NCBI RefSeq assembly: GCF_003121585.1
Contig: NZ_QEOO01000036.1
Coordinates: 248,001-312,000, forward strand
Source of the DNA: Nocardioides speluncae
Lineage (GTDB): Bacteria > Actinomycetota > Actinomycetes > Propionibacteriales > Nocardioidaceae
Reading direction: 5' to 3'
DNA length: 64,000 nt
Under the pieces are notes generated by a model. It saw nothing but the letters and a program-made list of their open reading frames with translations, did no database searches and was not told the origin of the DNA. The position numbers and the translations under genes were made by a program. This document shows, piece after piece, positions 29,019-37,769 of the stretch. Position 1 is the stretch's first letter. Each line of letters starts with the position of its first letter.

Positions 29019-30035
29019 ATGCTGGCCTATTTAGTCCGCCGTCTGTTCGCGGGCGTGATCTTGCTGCTGGTGATGACACTGGTGGTGTTCATGTTGTTCT
29101 TCGCCTCGCCGGTGGATCCGGTGCAGTTCTCCTGCGGCAGGAACTGCTCGCCGGAGCTCAAGAAGCAGACGGAGAAGGCGCTCGGCTACGACAAGCCGGC
29201 GGTGGTCCAGTGGAAGGACTTCGTCCAGGGCATCGCGGTCGGCCGCGACTACCCGGACGACCCGGAGCTCCGGGCCGCCGCTCCCGAGCTCGTCACCGAG
29301 TGCAATGCGCCGTGCTTCGGCTACTCGACCTTCAACACCAAGACGGTGAACGAGGAGATAGCTGAGACCTTCCCGATCTCGCTCTCGCTGGCCATCGTCG
29401 CTCTGATCATCTGGCTCACCGGCGGCGTCTTACTCGGGGTGACAGCCGCCTTAACCAAGGGAAGCATCCTGGACCGGGGCCTGGTTGGCGCCTCGCTGAT
29501 CCTGTATGCCTTCCCCACATTCTTCATCGGCCTGTTCGCGCTGAAGTTCATCGCCATCAAGTGGGGGCTCTGGGATAAACCGGTGTACACACCGATAGCC
29601 GAGGGCGGCATCGGTGAATGGCTGTACCACCTGCTCATGCCCGGTGCCGTGCTGGCGGCGGTCTTCATGGCCGCGTATGTCCGCATGACCAGGGCGTTCG
29701 TCCTGGAGTCGATGACCGAGGACTACATCAGGACCGCCAAGGCCAAGGGTGTCCGCCCGCGGATCGTGCTGTTCAAGCACACCATGCGCGCGGCGTTGAC
29801 CCCGCTGGTCACGATGACCGGCCTGGACTTCGCCGGCCTGATGGGCGGCGCGATCATCACCGAGACCGTGTTCAACTTCAACGGGCTGGGCAAGCTGGCG
29901 GTCGACGCGAACAAGGTCTACGACCTGCCAACGATTATCGGGCTGGTCGTGCTGCTGGCGGCGTTCGTGATCATCGCCAACATCATCGTCGACGTGCTGT
30001 ACGCCGTGATCGACCCACGAGTGCGGCTGGGCTAG
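29019..30035 (+). CDS. ABC transporter permease, DppB/OppB type
   Basis: 338 aa, six TM helices starting with LAYLVRRLFAGVILLLVMTLVVFMLF, the typical B-permease N-terminus, a Cys-containing external loop (FSCGRNCSPELKK, ECNAPCFGYS) and the EAA loop RTAKAKGVRPRIVLFKHTMRAAL near residue 245. The four cysteines in the first external domain are conserved enough in spacing to suggest disulfides. GGAG lies 6 nt upstream of the ATG. Confidence 0.93.
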   Translation: MLAYLVRRLFAGVILLLVMTLVVFMLFFASPVDPVQFSCGRNCSPELKKQTEKALGYDKPAVVQWKDFVQGIAVGRDYPDDPELRAAAPELVTECNAPCFGYSTFNTKTVNEEIAETFPISLSLAIVALIIWLTGGVLLGVTAALTKGSILDRGLVGASLILYAFPTFFIGLFALKFIAIKWGLWDKPVYTPIAEGGIGEWLYHLLMPGAVLAAVFMAAYVRMTRAFVLESMTEDYIRTAKAKGVRPRIVLFKHTMRAALTPLVTMTGLDFAGLMGGAIITETVFNFNGLGKLAVDANKVYDLPTIIGLVVLLAAFVIIANIIVDVLYAVIDPRVRLG

Positions 30036-30044
30036 GGCGGGAAG

Positions 30045-31127
30045 ATGACTGAGTTCTCATTGACCAAGAGCGGATCCGGCGAGGACGCCTTCCTCTCGGT
30101 GCGCGACCTCAAGGTGCACTTCCCGACCCAAGACGGCATCGTGAAGGCGACCGACGGGCTCTCCTTCAGCCTCGAACGCGGGAAGACGCTGGGCATCGTC
30201 GGCGAGTCGGGATCCGGCAAGTCGGTCTCCAGCTCGGCCATCCTCGGGCTGCACAGCGGCAGCAACGCGAAGATCAGCGGCGAGATCATTCTCGACGGCG
30301 AGGACCTGCTCTCGCTGAGCGAGGAGGAGATGCGGCAGCGGCGCGGCAAGGACGTCGCGATGATCTTCCAGGACCCGCTGTCGGCGATGCACCCGTACTA
30401 CACGGTCGGCAACCAGATCGCGGAGGCCTACCGCGTCCACAACGACGTGACCAAGGCGGCCGCGAAAGCGCGGGCGGTCGAGATGCTGGCTCGAGTCGGC
30501 ATCCCGCAGCCGGACCGGCGGGTCGACGACTATCCGCACCAGTTCTCCGGCGGTATGCGTCAGCGCGCCATGATCGCGATGGGCCTGATCAACGACCCCG
30601 GTCTGCTGATCGCCGACGAGCCGACGACCGCACTGGACGTCACCGTGCAGGCACAGATCCTCGACCTGCTGCAGGACCTCCAGCGGGAGTTCAACTCGGC
30701 CGTCATCATCATCACCCACGACCTGGGTGTGGTGGCCGAGATGGCCGACGACGTACTCGTGATGTACGCCGGGCGCGCGGTCGAGTACGGCCCGTGCAAG
30801 GAGATCCTGACTCACCCGGAGATGCCGTACACCTGGGGACTGCTGTCCAGCGTGCCCGAGGTCACCGGCGACACCGACGCTCCGCTGATTCCGATTCCCG
30901 GTAACCCGCCGAGCCTGCTGAACCCGCCGTCGGGCTGCGCGTTCCACCCCCGCTGCCCGCACCGGGACAAGGTTGCAGACGACCTCTGCAAGACCGAGCT
31001 GCCCGAGCTGCTGCCGGGCGGTCGCGGCCCGGGACACACCAAGCGATGCCATCTGGCGAACCCCGATGAGATCTATCAGACCGAGGTGCTGGCGGAGATC
31101 GCGCCGGACCTGGTCAAGGAGTCATGA
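30045..31127 (+). CDS. ABC transporter ATP-binding protein, DppD/OppD type
   Basis: 360 aa ATPase. Walker A GESGSGKS (about residue 52), Q-loop MIFQDPLSAMHP, signature FSGGMRQRAMIAMG, Walker B LLIADEPTTALD, H-loop IITHDLGVV. The C-terminal oligopeptide/dipeptide extension contains the CxFHPRCPHRxxxxxxxC cluster (GCAFHPRCPHRDKVADDLC) that in relatives holds an iron-sulfur cluster. It overlaps the next ATPase gene by 4 nt (ATGA). Confidence 0.95.
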   Translation: MTEFSLTKSGSGEDAFLSVRDLKVHFPTQDGIVKATDGLSFSLERGKTLGIVGESGSGKSVSSSAILGLHSGSNAKISGEIILDGEDLLSLSEEEMRQRRGKDVAMIFQDPLSAMHPYYTVGNQIAEAYRVHNDVTKAAAKARAVEMLARVGIPQPDRRVDDYPHQFSGGMRQRAMIAMGLINDPGLLIADEPTTALDVTVQAQILDLLQDLQREFNSAVIIITHDLGVVAEMADDVLVMYAGRAVEYGPCKEILTHPEMPYTWGLLSSVPEVTGDTDAPLIPIPGNPPSLLNPPSGCAFHPRCPHRDKVADDLCKTELPELLPGGRGPGHTKRCHLANPDEIYQTEVLAEIAPDLVKES

Positions 31128-32350
31128 TGGATGACGTGAACCTGGAGAAGCCTGCGGACCTGGAGGCCGAGGAAGGCACGGTCGTCACCGCGGCCGAGGA
31201 GAAGGCCCCGGGCGAGACAATCCTCGAGGTCGAGAACCTGCAGATGTACTTCCCGGTGAAGTCGTCCGGCATCATCCGGCGCACCGTCGGGCATGTGCAG
31301 GCGGTCGATGGCGTCTCCTTCCAGCTCGGCGCGGGCGAGTCGCTCGGCCTGGTGGGGGAGTCGGGCTGTGGCAAGTCGACGACCGGACGGTTGATCACCC
31401 GGCTGTACAAGCCCACCGGCGGGTCGATCAACTTCGACGGCAAGGACATCGCAAAGTACACACCGCGCGAGATCAAGCCGATCCGTCGCGAGATCCAGAT
31501 GATCTTCCAGGACCCGTACACCTCGCTGAACCCGCGGCACACGGTGGGTTCGATCGTCGGCGCCCCGCTGGCGATCCACAAACTGGTGCCGCGCAACAAG
31601 ATCCTGGGCCGGGTCCAGGAGCTGCTGGAGATCGTCGGCCTCAACCCGGAGCACTACAACCGCTACCCGCACGAGTTCTCGGGCGGTCAGCGTCAGCGCA
31701 TCGGCATCGCCCGGGCACTCACCCTGCACCCGAAGGTGCTGGTGGCCGACGAGCCGGTGTCGGCGCTCGACGTGTCGATCCAGGCTCAGGTCGTGAACCT
31801 GCTCAAGGACCTGCAGAAAGAGTTCGGGATCGCGTTCCTCTTCATCGCGCACGATCTCGCCATCGTCCGGCACTTCTGCCCCGAGGTCGCGGTCATGTAC
31901 CTCGGCAAGATCGTCGAGGTCGCCGACCGCGAAACGCTCTACAACCGGCCGCACCACCCGTACACCCAGGCCCTGCTGTCCGCCGTACCGGACGTCAAGC
32001 AGGCCGCGATCGGTGGCCGGCGCGACCGGATGCGGCTCGAGGGCGACGTCCCGAGCCCGATCAACCCGCCGTCGGGCTGCCGGTTCCGGACCCGCTGCCC
32101 GCTCGCGCAGGAGATCTGCGCGAAGCAGGAGCCGCCGCTGCTCCAGATCGGCAAGCGGCACAAGGTCGCCTGTCACTTCGCGGGTGAGCTCGGTCGGCAC
32201 CCGATGCAGCCGGTCACGGCCGGTGTGCTCGGCGTCGACAGCCAGGGCAACCCGGACCCGAGCGTGACTCCGATCGATGCACCGGCGGACCAGCCAGGCT
32301 TCGCGGACACCTGGTTCGACCTGCCGAACCAGGCGATGTCCAAGGGCTGA
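31124..32350 (+). CDS. ABC transporter ATP-binding protein, DppF/OppF type
   Basis: 408 aa second ATPase of the heterodimer. Walker A GESGCGKST, Q-loop MIFQDPYTSLNPR, signature FSGGQRQRIGIAR, Walker B VLVADEPVSALD, H-loop IAHDLAIV, and the C-terminal GCRFRTRCPLAQEIC cluster. It has an extra acidic N-terminus of about 30 residues and a C-terminal tail of about 60 residues beyond the usual end. Last gene before a strong terminator. Confidence 0.95.
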   Translation: MMDDVNLEKPADLEAEEGTVVTAAEEKAPGETILEVENLQMYFPVKSSGIIRRTVGHVQAVDGVSFQLGAGESLGLVGESGCGKSTTGRLITRLYKPTGGSINFDGKDIAKYTPREIKPIRREIQMIFQDPYTSLNPRHTVGSIVGAPLAIHKLVPRNKILGRVQELLEIVGLNPEHYNRYPHEFSGGQRQRIGIARALTLHPKVLVADEPVSALDVSIQAQVVNLLKDLQKEFGIAFLFIAHDLAIVRHFCPEVAVMYLGKIVEVADRETLYNRPHHPYTQALLSAVPDVKQAAIGGRRDRMRLEGDVPSPINPPSGCRFRTRCPLAQEICAKQEPPLLQIGKRHKVACHFAGELGRHPMQPVTAGVLGVDSQGNPDPSVTPIDAPADQPGFADTWFDLPNQAMSKG

Positions 32351-32362
32351 TGAGTCAGGGAT

Positions 32363-32399
32363 GAGTGACCCCGAGCGCGTGTCGCGCTCGGAGTCACTC
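32363..32399 (+). terminator. Strong rho-independent-type terminator after the ABC operon
   Basis: GAGTGAC + CCGAGCGCG pair with CGCGCTCGG + GTCACTC around a 3-nt loop, 16 base pairs with a single C/A mismatch, then CTCTCATTT. The best terminator in the window. Confidence 0.85.
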
Positions 32400-32439
32400 C
32401 TCTCATTTGCCCTGGCATCACTATGAAATAGTCGGGTCC

Positions 32440-33849
32440 ATGACTGACTCCGCGGACGGACTGTTCGACCTGCCCGCTAGTCGGCAGAGCCGTTCGACGC
32501 CGCCGACCGGAGGCGGCTCCCTCGCTGCGATCCCGCAAGCGTCGGCGCCGCTCGCCGTCCGGATGCGACCGCGCACGCTCGACGAACTGGTCGGCCAGGA
32601 CCAGCTCCGGGCTCCGGGCAGCCCGCTGCGACAGCTGGTCGAGGGCGACCACTCGATGTCGCTGCTGCTCTGGGGGCCGCCAGGCACCGGCAAGACCACG
32701 ATCGCTGCGATCGTCAGCCACCAGACCGACCGCCGCTTCGTCGAGGTCTCCGCGGTGGCTGCCGGTGTGAAGGAGGTCCGGGCCGCCATCGACCAGGCCC
32801 GCGCCGAGCTGGTGCGCGGTGGCCGGGAGACGGTGCTGTTCGTCGACGAGGTGCACCGGTTCAGCAAGGCCCAGCAGGACGCCCTGCTGCCCGGCGTGGA
32901 GAACCGCTGGGTGACGCTGGTCGCGGCGACGACGGAGAACCCGTTCTTCTCGGTGATCTCACCGCTGCTGTCGCGCTCTCTGCTGCTCCGGCTGGAGTCG
33001 ATCGACGACGATGGCATCCGCGCCGTGATCGCGCAGGCGCTGGTCGACGACCGTGGCCTGGCCGGCGCGCACACCCTCGACGACGACGCGCTCGAGCACC
33101 TGGTGCGCCTCGCCGGCGGCGACGCGCGGCGCGCGCTGACCTATCTGGAGGCGGCCGCGCGGGCGACCGAGTCGGTCTCGACAGGCTCGACCACCGAAGC
33201 ACGAGCCATCGACCTGGAGACGGCCGAGACCGCGGTCGATCAGGCGGCGGTGCGCTACGACCGCCAGGGCGACCAGCATTACGACGTCACCAGCGCCTTC
33301 ATCAAGTCGATCCGCGGGTCCGACGCGGACGCGGCGCTCCACTACCTGGCCCGGATGATGGAGGCGGGGGAGGACCCGCGGTTCATCGCGCGCCGGCTGG
33401 TGATCCTCGCCAGCGAGGACATCGGTCTCGCGGACCCGACGGCGCTGACCACCGCCGTTGCCGCTGCCCAGGCGGTACAGCTGATCGGGATGCCGGAGGC
33501 CCGGCTGAACCTCGCGCAGGCGACCATCGCGCTGGCCGTGGCCCCGAAGTCGAACGCCGTGATCAAGGCGATCGACGCCGCGAGCGTCGACGTCCGCGCC
33601 GGCAAGATCGGCTCGGTACCCAGCCATCTCCGTGATGCCCACTACGGCGGCGCGAAGGACCTCGGCCACGGCAAGGGCTACGTCTACAGCCACGACGCGC
33701 CGTACGGCGTCGCCGAGCAGCAGTACGCGCCTGACGTGGTCGCCGACGCCGGGTACTACCAGCCGACCACCCTCGGTGCGGAGGCCGCGGTCAGGGAGCG
33801 CTGGGAGCGGATTCGGCGGATCATTCGTGGGTCGGGCCGCGACACGTGA
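32440..33849 (+). CDS. rarA: Replication-associated recombination protein A (RarA/MgsA)
   Basis: 469 aa AAA+ ATPase acting at stalled replication forks. N-terminal [29 protein letters not shown], Walker [10 protein letters not shown], Walker [10 protein letters not shown], sensor 1 AATTENP, arginine finger SPLLSRS, then the tetramerisation/MgsA C-terminal domain ([22 protein letters not shown]). At about residues 246-251 it contains [14 protein letters not shown], encoded by a copy of a dispersed genomic repeat (33174-33192); the frame stays open. Usually adjacent to aspS; the ABC operon intervenes. Confidence 0.94.
   Translation: MTDSADGLFDLPASRQSRSTPPTGGGSLAAIPQASAPLAVRMRPRTLDELVGQDQLRAPGSPLRQLVEGDHSMSLLLWGPPGTGKTTIAAIVSHQTDRRFVEVSAVAAGVKEVRAAIDQARAELVRGGRETVLFVDEVHRFSKAQQDALLPGVENRWVTLVAATTENPFFSVISPLLSRSLLLRLESIDDDGIRAVIAQALVDDRGLAGAHTLDDDALEHLVRLAGGDARRALTYLEAAARATESVSTGSTTEARAIDLETAETAVDQAAVRYDRQGDQHYDVTSAFIKSIRGSDADAALHYLARMMEAGEDPRFIARRLVILASEDIGLADPTALTTAVAAAQAVQLIGMPEARLNLAQATIALAVAPKSNAVIKAIDAASVDVRAGKIGSVPSHLRDAHYGGAKDLGHGKGYVYSHDAPYGVAEQQYAPDVVADAGYYQPTTLGAEAAVRERWERIRRIIRGSGRDT
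33174..33193. repeat. Short dispersed repeat inside rarA (GGTCTCGACA-G-GCTCGACCA)
   Basis: The same two boxes, GGTCTCGACA and GCTCGACCA, occur on the minus strand at 47535-47576 with a 23-nt middle instead of one base. Such elements are frequent in Nocardioides intergenic DNA to my knowledge; here one sits in a coding region, in frame, between two helices of the lid domain. Confidence 0.6.
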
Positions 33850-34349
33850 GCGCCGCGATATGGTCGGGCACTGTGAATTCGGACTGGATCGTTCCAGGGG
33901 CCCTTGCGGTGCTCGTGGCGCTGGCACTCCTCGTCCTGCTGGTGACGGTCAGGGACCGACGGCGGGTTGCTGCCGAGCTGGCGGCGACCCGGGTGGAGGC
34001 GGCCGAGCTGCGCGCCAAGGTCGACGCTCTCGCCCTGCAGAGCGCGGTGACCGACCGGCCGCCGGCCGAGTTCGTGATCACCGACATCGACCGCGCGGAC
34101 CGGGTGCCGGCGACTCGGATCGAGGGCCGGCTCTTCGCGGACATCGTGCTGCGCGAGACGGTCGTCAAGGCGGCGGCGGCCGCGGCCGGCGTACGCCGCG
34201 CGCTGTCGCCGGAGGTGCGCAACCGGGTCCGGTTCGAGATGAAGCGCGAGGTCAAGCGGGCCCGCAAGGAGCGTAAGCAGGAGCTGAAGCAGGCGCGTCG
34301 CGAGCTGCATGCCCGGCAGCGGGCACGGCTCGGTGAGGACGCGGCGTGA
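33846..34349 (+). CDS. Single-pass membrane protein with basic coiled-coil tail
   Basis: 167 aa. One N-terminal TM ([22 protein letters not shown]), then a helical, Ala/Arg/Glu-rich region and a strongly basic C-terminus ([19 protein letters not shown]). GTG start overlaps rarA by 4 nt and its stop overlaps the next gene by 4 nt. A gene of this type regularly stands before alaS in actinobacteria together with a DUF6167-like protein. Function unknown. Confidence 0.8.
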   Translation: MSAAIWSGTVNSDWIVPGALAVLVALALLVLLVTVRDRRRVAAELAATRVEAAELRAKVDALALQSAVTDRPPAEFVITDIDRADRVPATRIEGRLFADIVLRETVVKAAAAAAGVRRALSPEVRNRVRFEMKREVKRARKERKQELKQARRELHARQRARLGEDAA

Positions 34350-34600
34350 GACGAGGCTTCTGGTTCCTCGCCGGCGCCGGCGCCGGGGTGTACGCCGCCA
34401 CCCGAGCCCGCAGAGCCGCCGAGATATTCACGGTCGACGGCGCGAAGGACCGGCTGCACGGCCTGAGCCTGGGCGCCAGGCTGATCCGTGATGAGTACGT
34501 CGCCGGCGCCGTTGCCAGCGAAACCATGTTGCGTGAGCGCCTGGGCCTGGTGCCTGATGGAACTCCAGAACTTGAAGTAAGAAAGAAGGACAGCAACTGA
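34346..34600 (+). CDS. Small DUF6167-like protein upstream of alaS
   Basis: 84 aa, GTG start. Hydrophobic Gly/Ala N-terminus (RGFWFLAGAGAGVYAATRARRAAE) that may insert in or lie on the membrane, followed by a short amphipathic part. Resembles the small conserved proteins preceding alaS in many actinobacteria (DUF6167), a call based on position and look. Stop shares one base with the alaS ATG. Confidence 0.75.
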   Translation: MRRGFWFLAGAGAGVYAATRARRAAEIFTVDGAKDRLHGLSLGARLIRDEYVAGAVASETMLRERLGLVPDGTPELEVRKKDSN

Positions 34601-37311
34601 TGGAGACCGCGGAGATCCGCCGCCGGTTCGTGTCGCACTTCGAGCAGAACGGACACACCGCCGTACCCTCGGCCTCGCTGCTGCTCGACGACCCCAACCT
34701 GCTGTTCGTCAATGCCGGCATGGTGCCGTTCAAGCCGTACTTCCTCGGCCAGGAGACGCCGCCGTACAACCGCGCGGTGAGCATCCAGAAGTGCGTGCGG
34801 ACGCCGGACATCGAGGACGTCGGCAAGACCACCCGTCACGGCACGTTCTTCGAGATGTGCGGCAACTTCTCCTTCGGCGACTACTTCAAGGAGGAGGCGA
34901 TCCGGCTCGGCTGGGAGCTGGTGACCAAGTCCCAGGCCGACGGCGGCTTCGGCCTGGAGGAGAGCCGGCTCTGGCCGTCGGTCCTCGACGGCGACGACGA
35001 GGCGCTGGCGCTCTGGACGAAGGTCACCGGGCTCTCCGAGGACCGGATCGTCAAGCTCGGCCCGAAGGAGAACTACTGGTCGATGGGCGTGCCGGGTCCG
35101 GGTGGCCCGTGCTCGGAGATCCTCTACGACCGCGGCCCGGAGTACGGCCCCGATGGCGAGTTCGCGACCACGTCGCGCACCTCGATGCCCACCGAGCTCG
35201 AGGACCGCTACCTGGAGATCTGGAACCTGGTCTTCATGCAGGACGAGCTGAGCGCGGTCCGTTCGAAGGAGGACTTCGACATCGCCGGCTCGCTGCCGAA
35301 GAAGAACATCGACACCGGCATGGGCCTGGAGCGGGTGGCGTACCTGCTGCAGGGCAAGCAGAACATGTACGAGATCGACGTGATGTTCCCGGTCATCGAG
35401 AAGGCCCAGGAGCTCACCGGCAAGAAGTACGGCGCCAACCATGAGGACGACGTCCGGTTCCGGGTGATCGCCGACCACGTCCGCTCCTCGATGATGCTGA
35501 TCGCCGACGGCGTCACCCCGGGCAACGAGGCGCGCGGCTACGTGCTGCGCCGGCTGCTGCGCCGCGCGGTGCGCTCGGTCCGCCTGCTCGGGTACGACGA
35601 CCACGCGCTCCCGGAGCTGCTGCCGGTCAGCCAGGGGCTGATGAAGCCGGGCTACCCCGAGCTCGAGGCCGAGTGGGCGCGGATCCAGCGGGTGGCGTAC
35701 GCCGAGGAGGAGGCGTTCCGCAAGACGCTCCAGGCCGGCACGCAGATCTTCGACCTCGCGGCGGGTGAGGTGAAGGCGAGCGGCCAGACCCGGCTGGAGG
35801 GCGCGAAGGCGTTCGCGCTGCACGACACCTACGGGTTCCCGATCGACCTGACCCTGGAGATGGCCGCCGAGCAGGGCCTGAGCGTCGACGAAGAGGGCTT
35901 CCGCAGGCTGATGGCCGAGCAGCGCGAGCGCGCGAAGGCCGACGCCAAGGCGAAGAAGGGCCAGCACGCCGACACCAGCGTCTACCGCGGCATCCTCGAT
36001 GCGAACGGGCCGACCGAGTGGCTGGCCTACGAGACCCTCGCGACCGAGTCCCGGCCGCTGGCGCTGCTCAGCGGCGGCAAGGAGACCTCCGTCCTCGGCA
36101 ACGGCGAGGTCGGCGAGCTGGTGCTGGACCGCACCCCGTTCTACGCGGAGTCCGGCGGCCAGGTCGCGGACGCGGGGATCATCGAGTTCGACGGCGGCCG
36201 GCTCGAGGTGCTCGACGTCCAGCGCCCGGTGCGCGGCCTGGTCGTGCACCAGGTGCGGGTCGTCGACGGCGAGTTCCACCCGACCGTGGGCGGTCACGCG
36301 TTGCACGCGCAGGTCGACCCCGAGTGGCGCACCGGAGCGCGCCAGGCGCACTCCGGGACCCACGTCGTACACGCGGCGCTGCGGGAGGTGCTCGGCCCGA
36401 GCGCGCTGCAGTCCGGTTCCTACAACCGGCCCGGGTACCTGCGCCTCGACTTCGGCTGGACCCAGTCGCTCACCGAGCAGCAGATCCGCGACATCGAGCA
36501 CATCTCCAACGCCGCGCTCCGCGCCGACCTGCCGGTCGGCTGGGAGTACATGACGCTCACCGAGGCCAAGGACGCCGGCGCGATCGCGCTGTTCGGTGAG
36601 ACGTACGACGACCAGAAGGTGCGCGTGGTCGAGATCGGCGGCCCGTGGTCGCGTGAGCTGTGTGGTGGCACCCACGTGGACCGCTCCTCGCAGATCGGCA
36701 CCGTCGTGGTCACCGGCGAGGCCTCGGTCGGCTCCGGCAGCCGCCGGGTCGAGGCGCTGGTGGGCATCGAGGGCTTCGACTACCTGGCCCGTGAGCGGGA
36801 CGTTGTCGCCCAGCTGACCGGCCTGCTCAAGACCCAGCCCGGCGACCTCGTCGGCCGGGTCGAGGAGATGGTCGAGCGGCTCCGGGTCTCCGAGAAGGAG
36901 CTGGAGCGGGCGCGGCTGACCCAGCTGCTTGCCGCGGCCGGCGAGATCGCGGCCGGCGCCAAGGACCTCGGCGGGATTCAGGTGGTTGCCCACCGGATCG
37001 ACGGCGCCGGCGGTGGCGACGTACGCACGCTCGCCCTGGATATCCGCGGCCGGCTCCCCGGGGATGCCCCGGGTGCGGTGGTCGTGATTGGCGCGGCCGA
37101 CGGGAAGGTGTCGGTGGTCGCTGCCGTCAACGACCAGGCACGCGAGCGCGGAATCAGCGCGAACGAACTGGTCCGCGCCGTCGGGCCGCTGGTGGGCGGC
37201 AAGGGCGGCGGCAAGGACGACGTGGCGCAGGGCGGTGGCAGCGACGCCAGCCGGATCGATGAGGCCCTGGCGTTGGTCGAGGCTGAGGTCGTTCGCCGGG
37301 CGGCCTCTTGA
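34600..37311 (+). CDS. alaS: Alanyl-tRNA synthetase
   Basis: 903 aa with all domains: aminoacylation core (RRFVSHFEQNGHT, FVNAGMVPFKPYFLG, GNFSFGDYFKEEAI, TGMGLERVAYLLQG), editing domain with zinc-binding HSGTH (about residue 585) and CGGTHV (about 685), and the C-terminal C-Ala oligomerisation/DHHA1 domain (DAPGAVVVIGAADGKVS ... GGKGGGKDD). Editing is therefore expected to be intact. TTGA overlap with ruvX. Confidence 0.97.
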   Translation: METAEIRRRFVSHFEQNGHTAVPSASLLLDDPNLLFVNAGMVPFKPYFLGQETPPYNRAVSIQKCVRTPDIEDVGKTTRHGTFFEMCGNFSFGDYFKEEAIRLGWELVTKSQADGGFGLEESRLWPSVLDGDDEALALWTKVTGLSEDRIVKLGPKENYWSMGVPGPGGPCSEILYDRGPEYGPDGEFATTSRTSMPTELEDRYLEIWNLVFMQDELSAVRSKEDFDIAGSLPKKNIDTGMGLERVAYLLQGKQNMYEIDVMFPVIEKAQELTGKKYGANHEDDVRFRVIADHVRSSMMLIADGVTPGNEARGYVLRRLLRRAVRSVRLLGYDDHALPELLPVSQGLMKPGYPELEAEWARIQRVAYAEEEAFRKTLQAGTQIFDLAAGEVKASGQTRLEGAKAFALHDTYGFPIDLTLEMAAEQGLSVDEEGFRRLMAEQRERAKADAKAKKGQHADTSVYRGILDANGPTEWLAYETLATESRPLALLSGGKETSVLGNGEVGELVLDRTPFYAESGGQVADAGIIEFDGGRLEVLDVQRPVRGLVVHQVRVVDGEFHPTVGGHALHAQVDPEWRTGARQAHSGTHVVHAALREVLGPSALQSGSYNRPGYLRLDFGWTQSLTEQQIRDIEHISNAALRADLPVGWEYMTLTEAKDAGAIALFGETYDDQKVRVVEIGGPWSRELCGGTHVDRSSQIGTVVVTGEASVGSGSRRVEALVGIEGFDYLARERDVVAQLTGLLKTQPGDLVGRVEEMVERLRVSEKELERARLTQLLAAAGEIAAGAKDLGGIQVVAHRIDGAGGGDVRTLALDIRGRLPGDAPGAVVVIGAADGKVSVVAAVNDQARERGISANELVRAVGPLVGGKGGGKDDVAQGGGSDASRIDEALALVEAEVVRRAAS

Positions 37312-37769
37312 GACACGGCGTACGGTTGGGGATCGACCCGGGCGACGCCCGGATCGGGGTGGCGCGCAGTGACCCGTCAGGGTTCCTGGCGACACCCGTC
37401 GAGACCGTCCGCCGCGGCAAGGGTGATCTGGCCCGGATCGCGGCGATCGCCGAGGAGGAGAACGCCTTCGAGATCGTGGTGGGCCTACCGCGCTCGCTGT
37501 CCGGCCGAGAGGGCCCGGCGGCGGCGAAGGTGCGCGATTTCGCTGCGGCTCTCGCCCGGCGGGTGGCACCGTTGCCGGTGCGTCTGTGCGACGAGCGGCT
37601 GACCACAGTCAGCGCAGAGTCAATGCTCCGCGACCGGGGGAAGAAGGGTGAGAAAAGGCGCTCAGTGGTCGATCAGGCCGCTGCGGTGTTTATTCTTCAG
37701 CAGGCGCTGGACACCGAACGCGGTGCTGGGAGCGCGCCAGGGGAGATCGTCGAGGAGGGGCCGAAGTGA
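37308..37769 (+). CDS. ruvX: Putative Holliday junction resolvase RuvX (YqgF)
   Basis: 153 aa RNase H-like protein. GIDPGDARIGVARSDPSG at the N-terminus contains the first catalytic Asp; VVGLPRSLSGREGPAA and LCDERLTTVSAE carry the remaining conserved residues, with Asp in VVDQAAAVFILQ near the end. YqgF proteins have been linked to Holliday junction resolution and 16S rRNA 5'-end processing. Starts with TTG overlapping the alaS stop; no better start exists. Confidence 0.92.
   Translation: MRHGVRLGIDPGDARIGVARSDPSGFLATPVETVRRGKGDLARIAAIAEEENAFEIVVGLPRSLSGREGPAAAKVRDFAAALARRVAPLPVRLCDERLTTVSAESMLRDRGKKGEKRRSVVDQAAAVFILQQALDTERGAGSAPGEIVEEGPK

Noticed and set aside
34252-37569. Minus-strand 1105-codon frame
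   Set aside because: Antisense of alaS; composition (His/Arg/Asp/Val/Leu) typical of antisense frames in high-GC genes.
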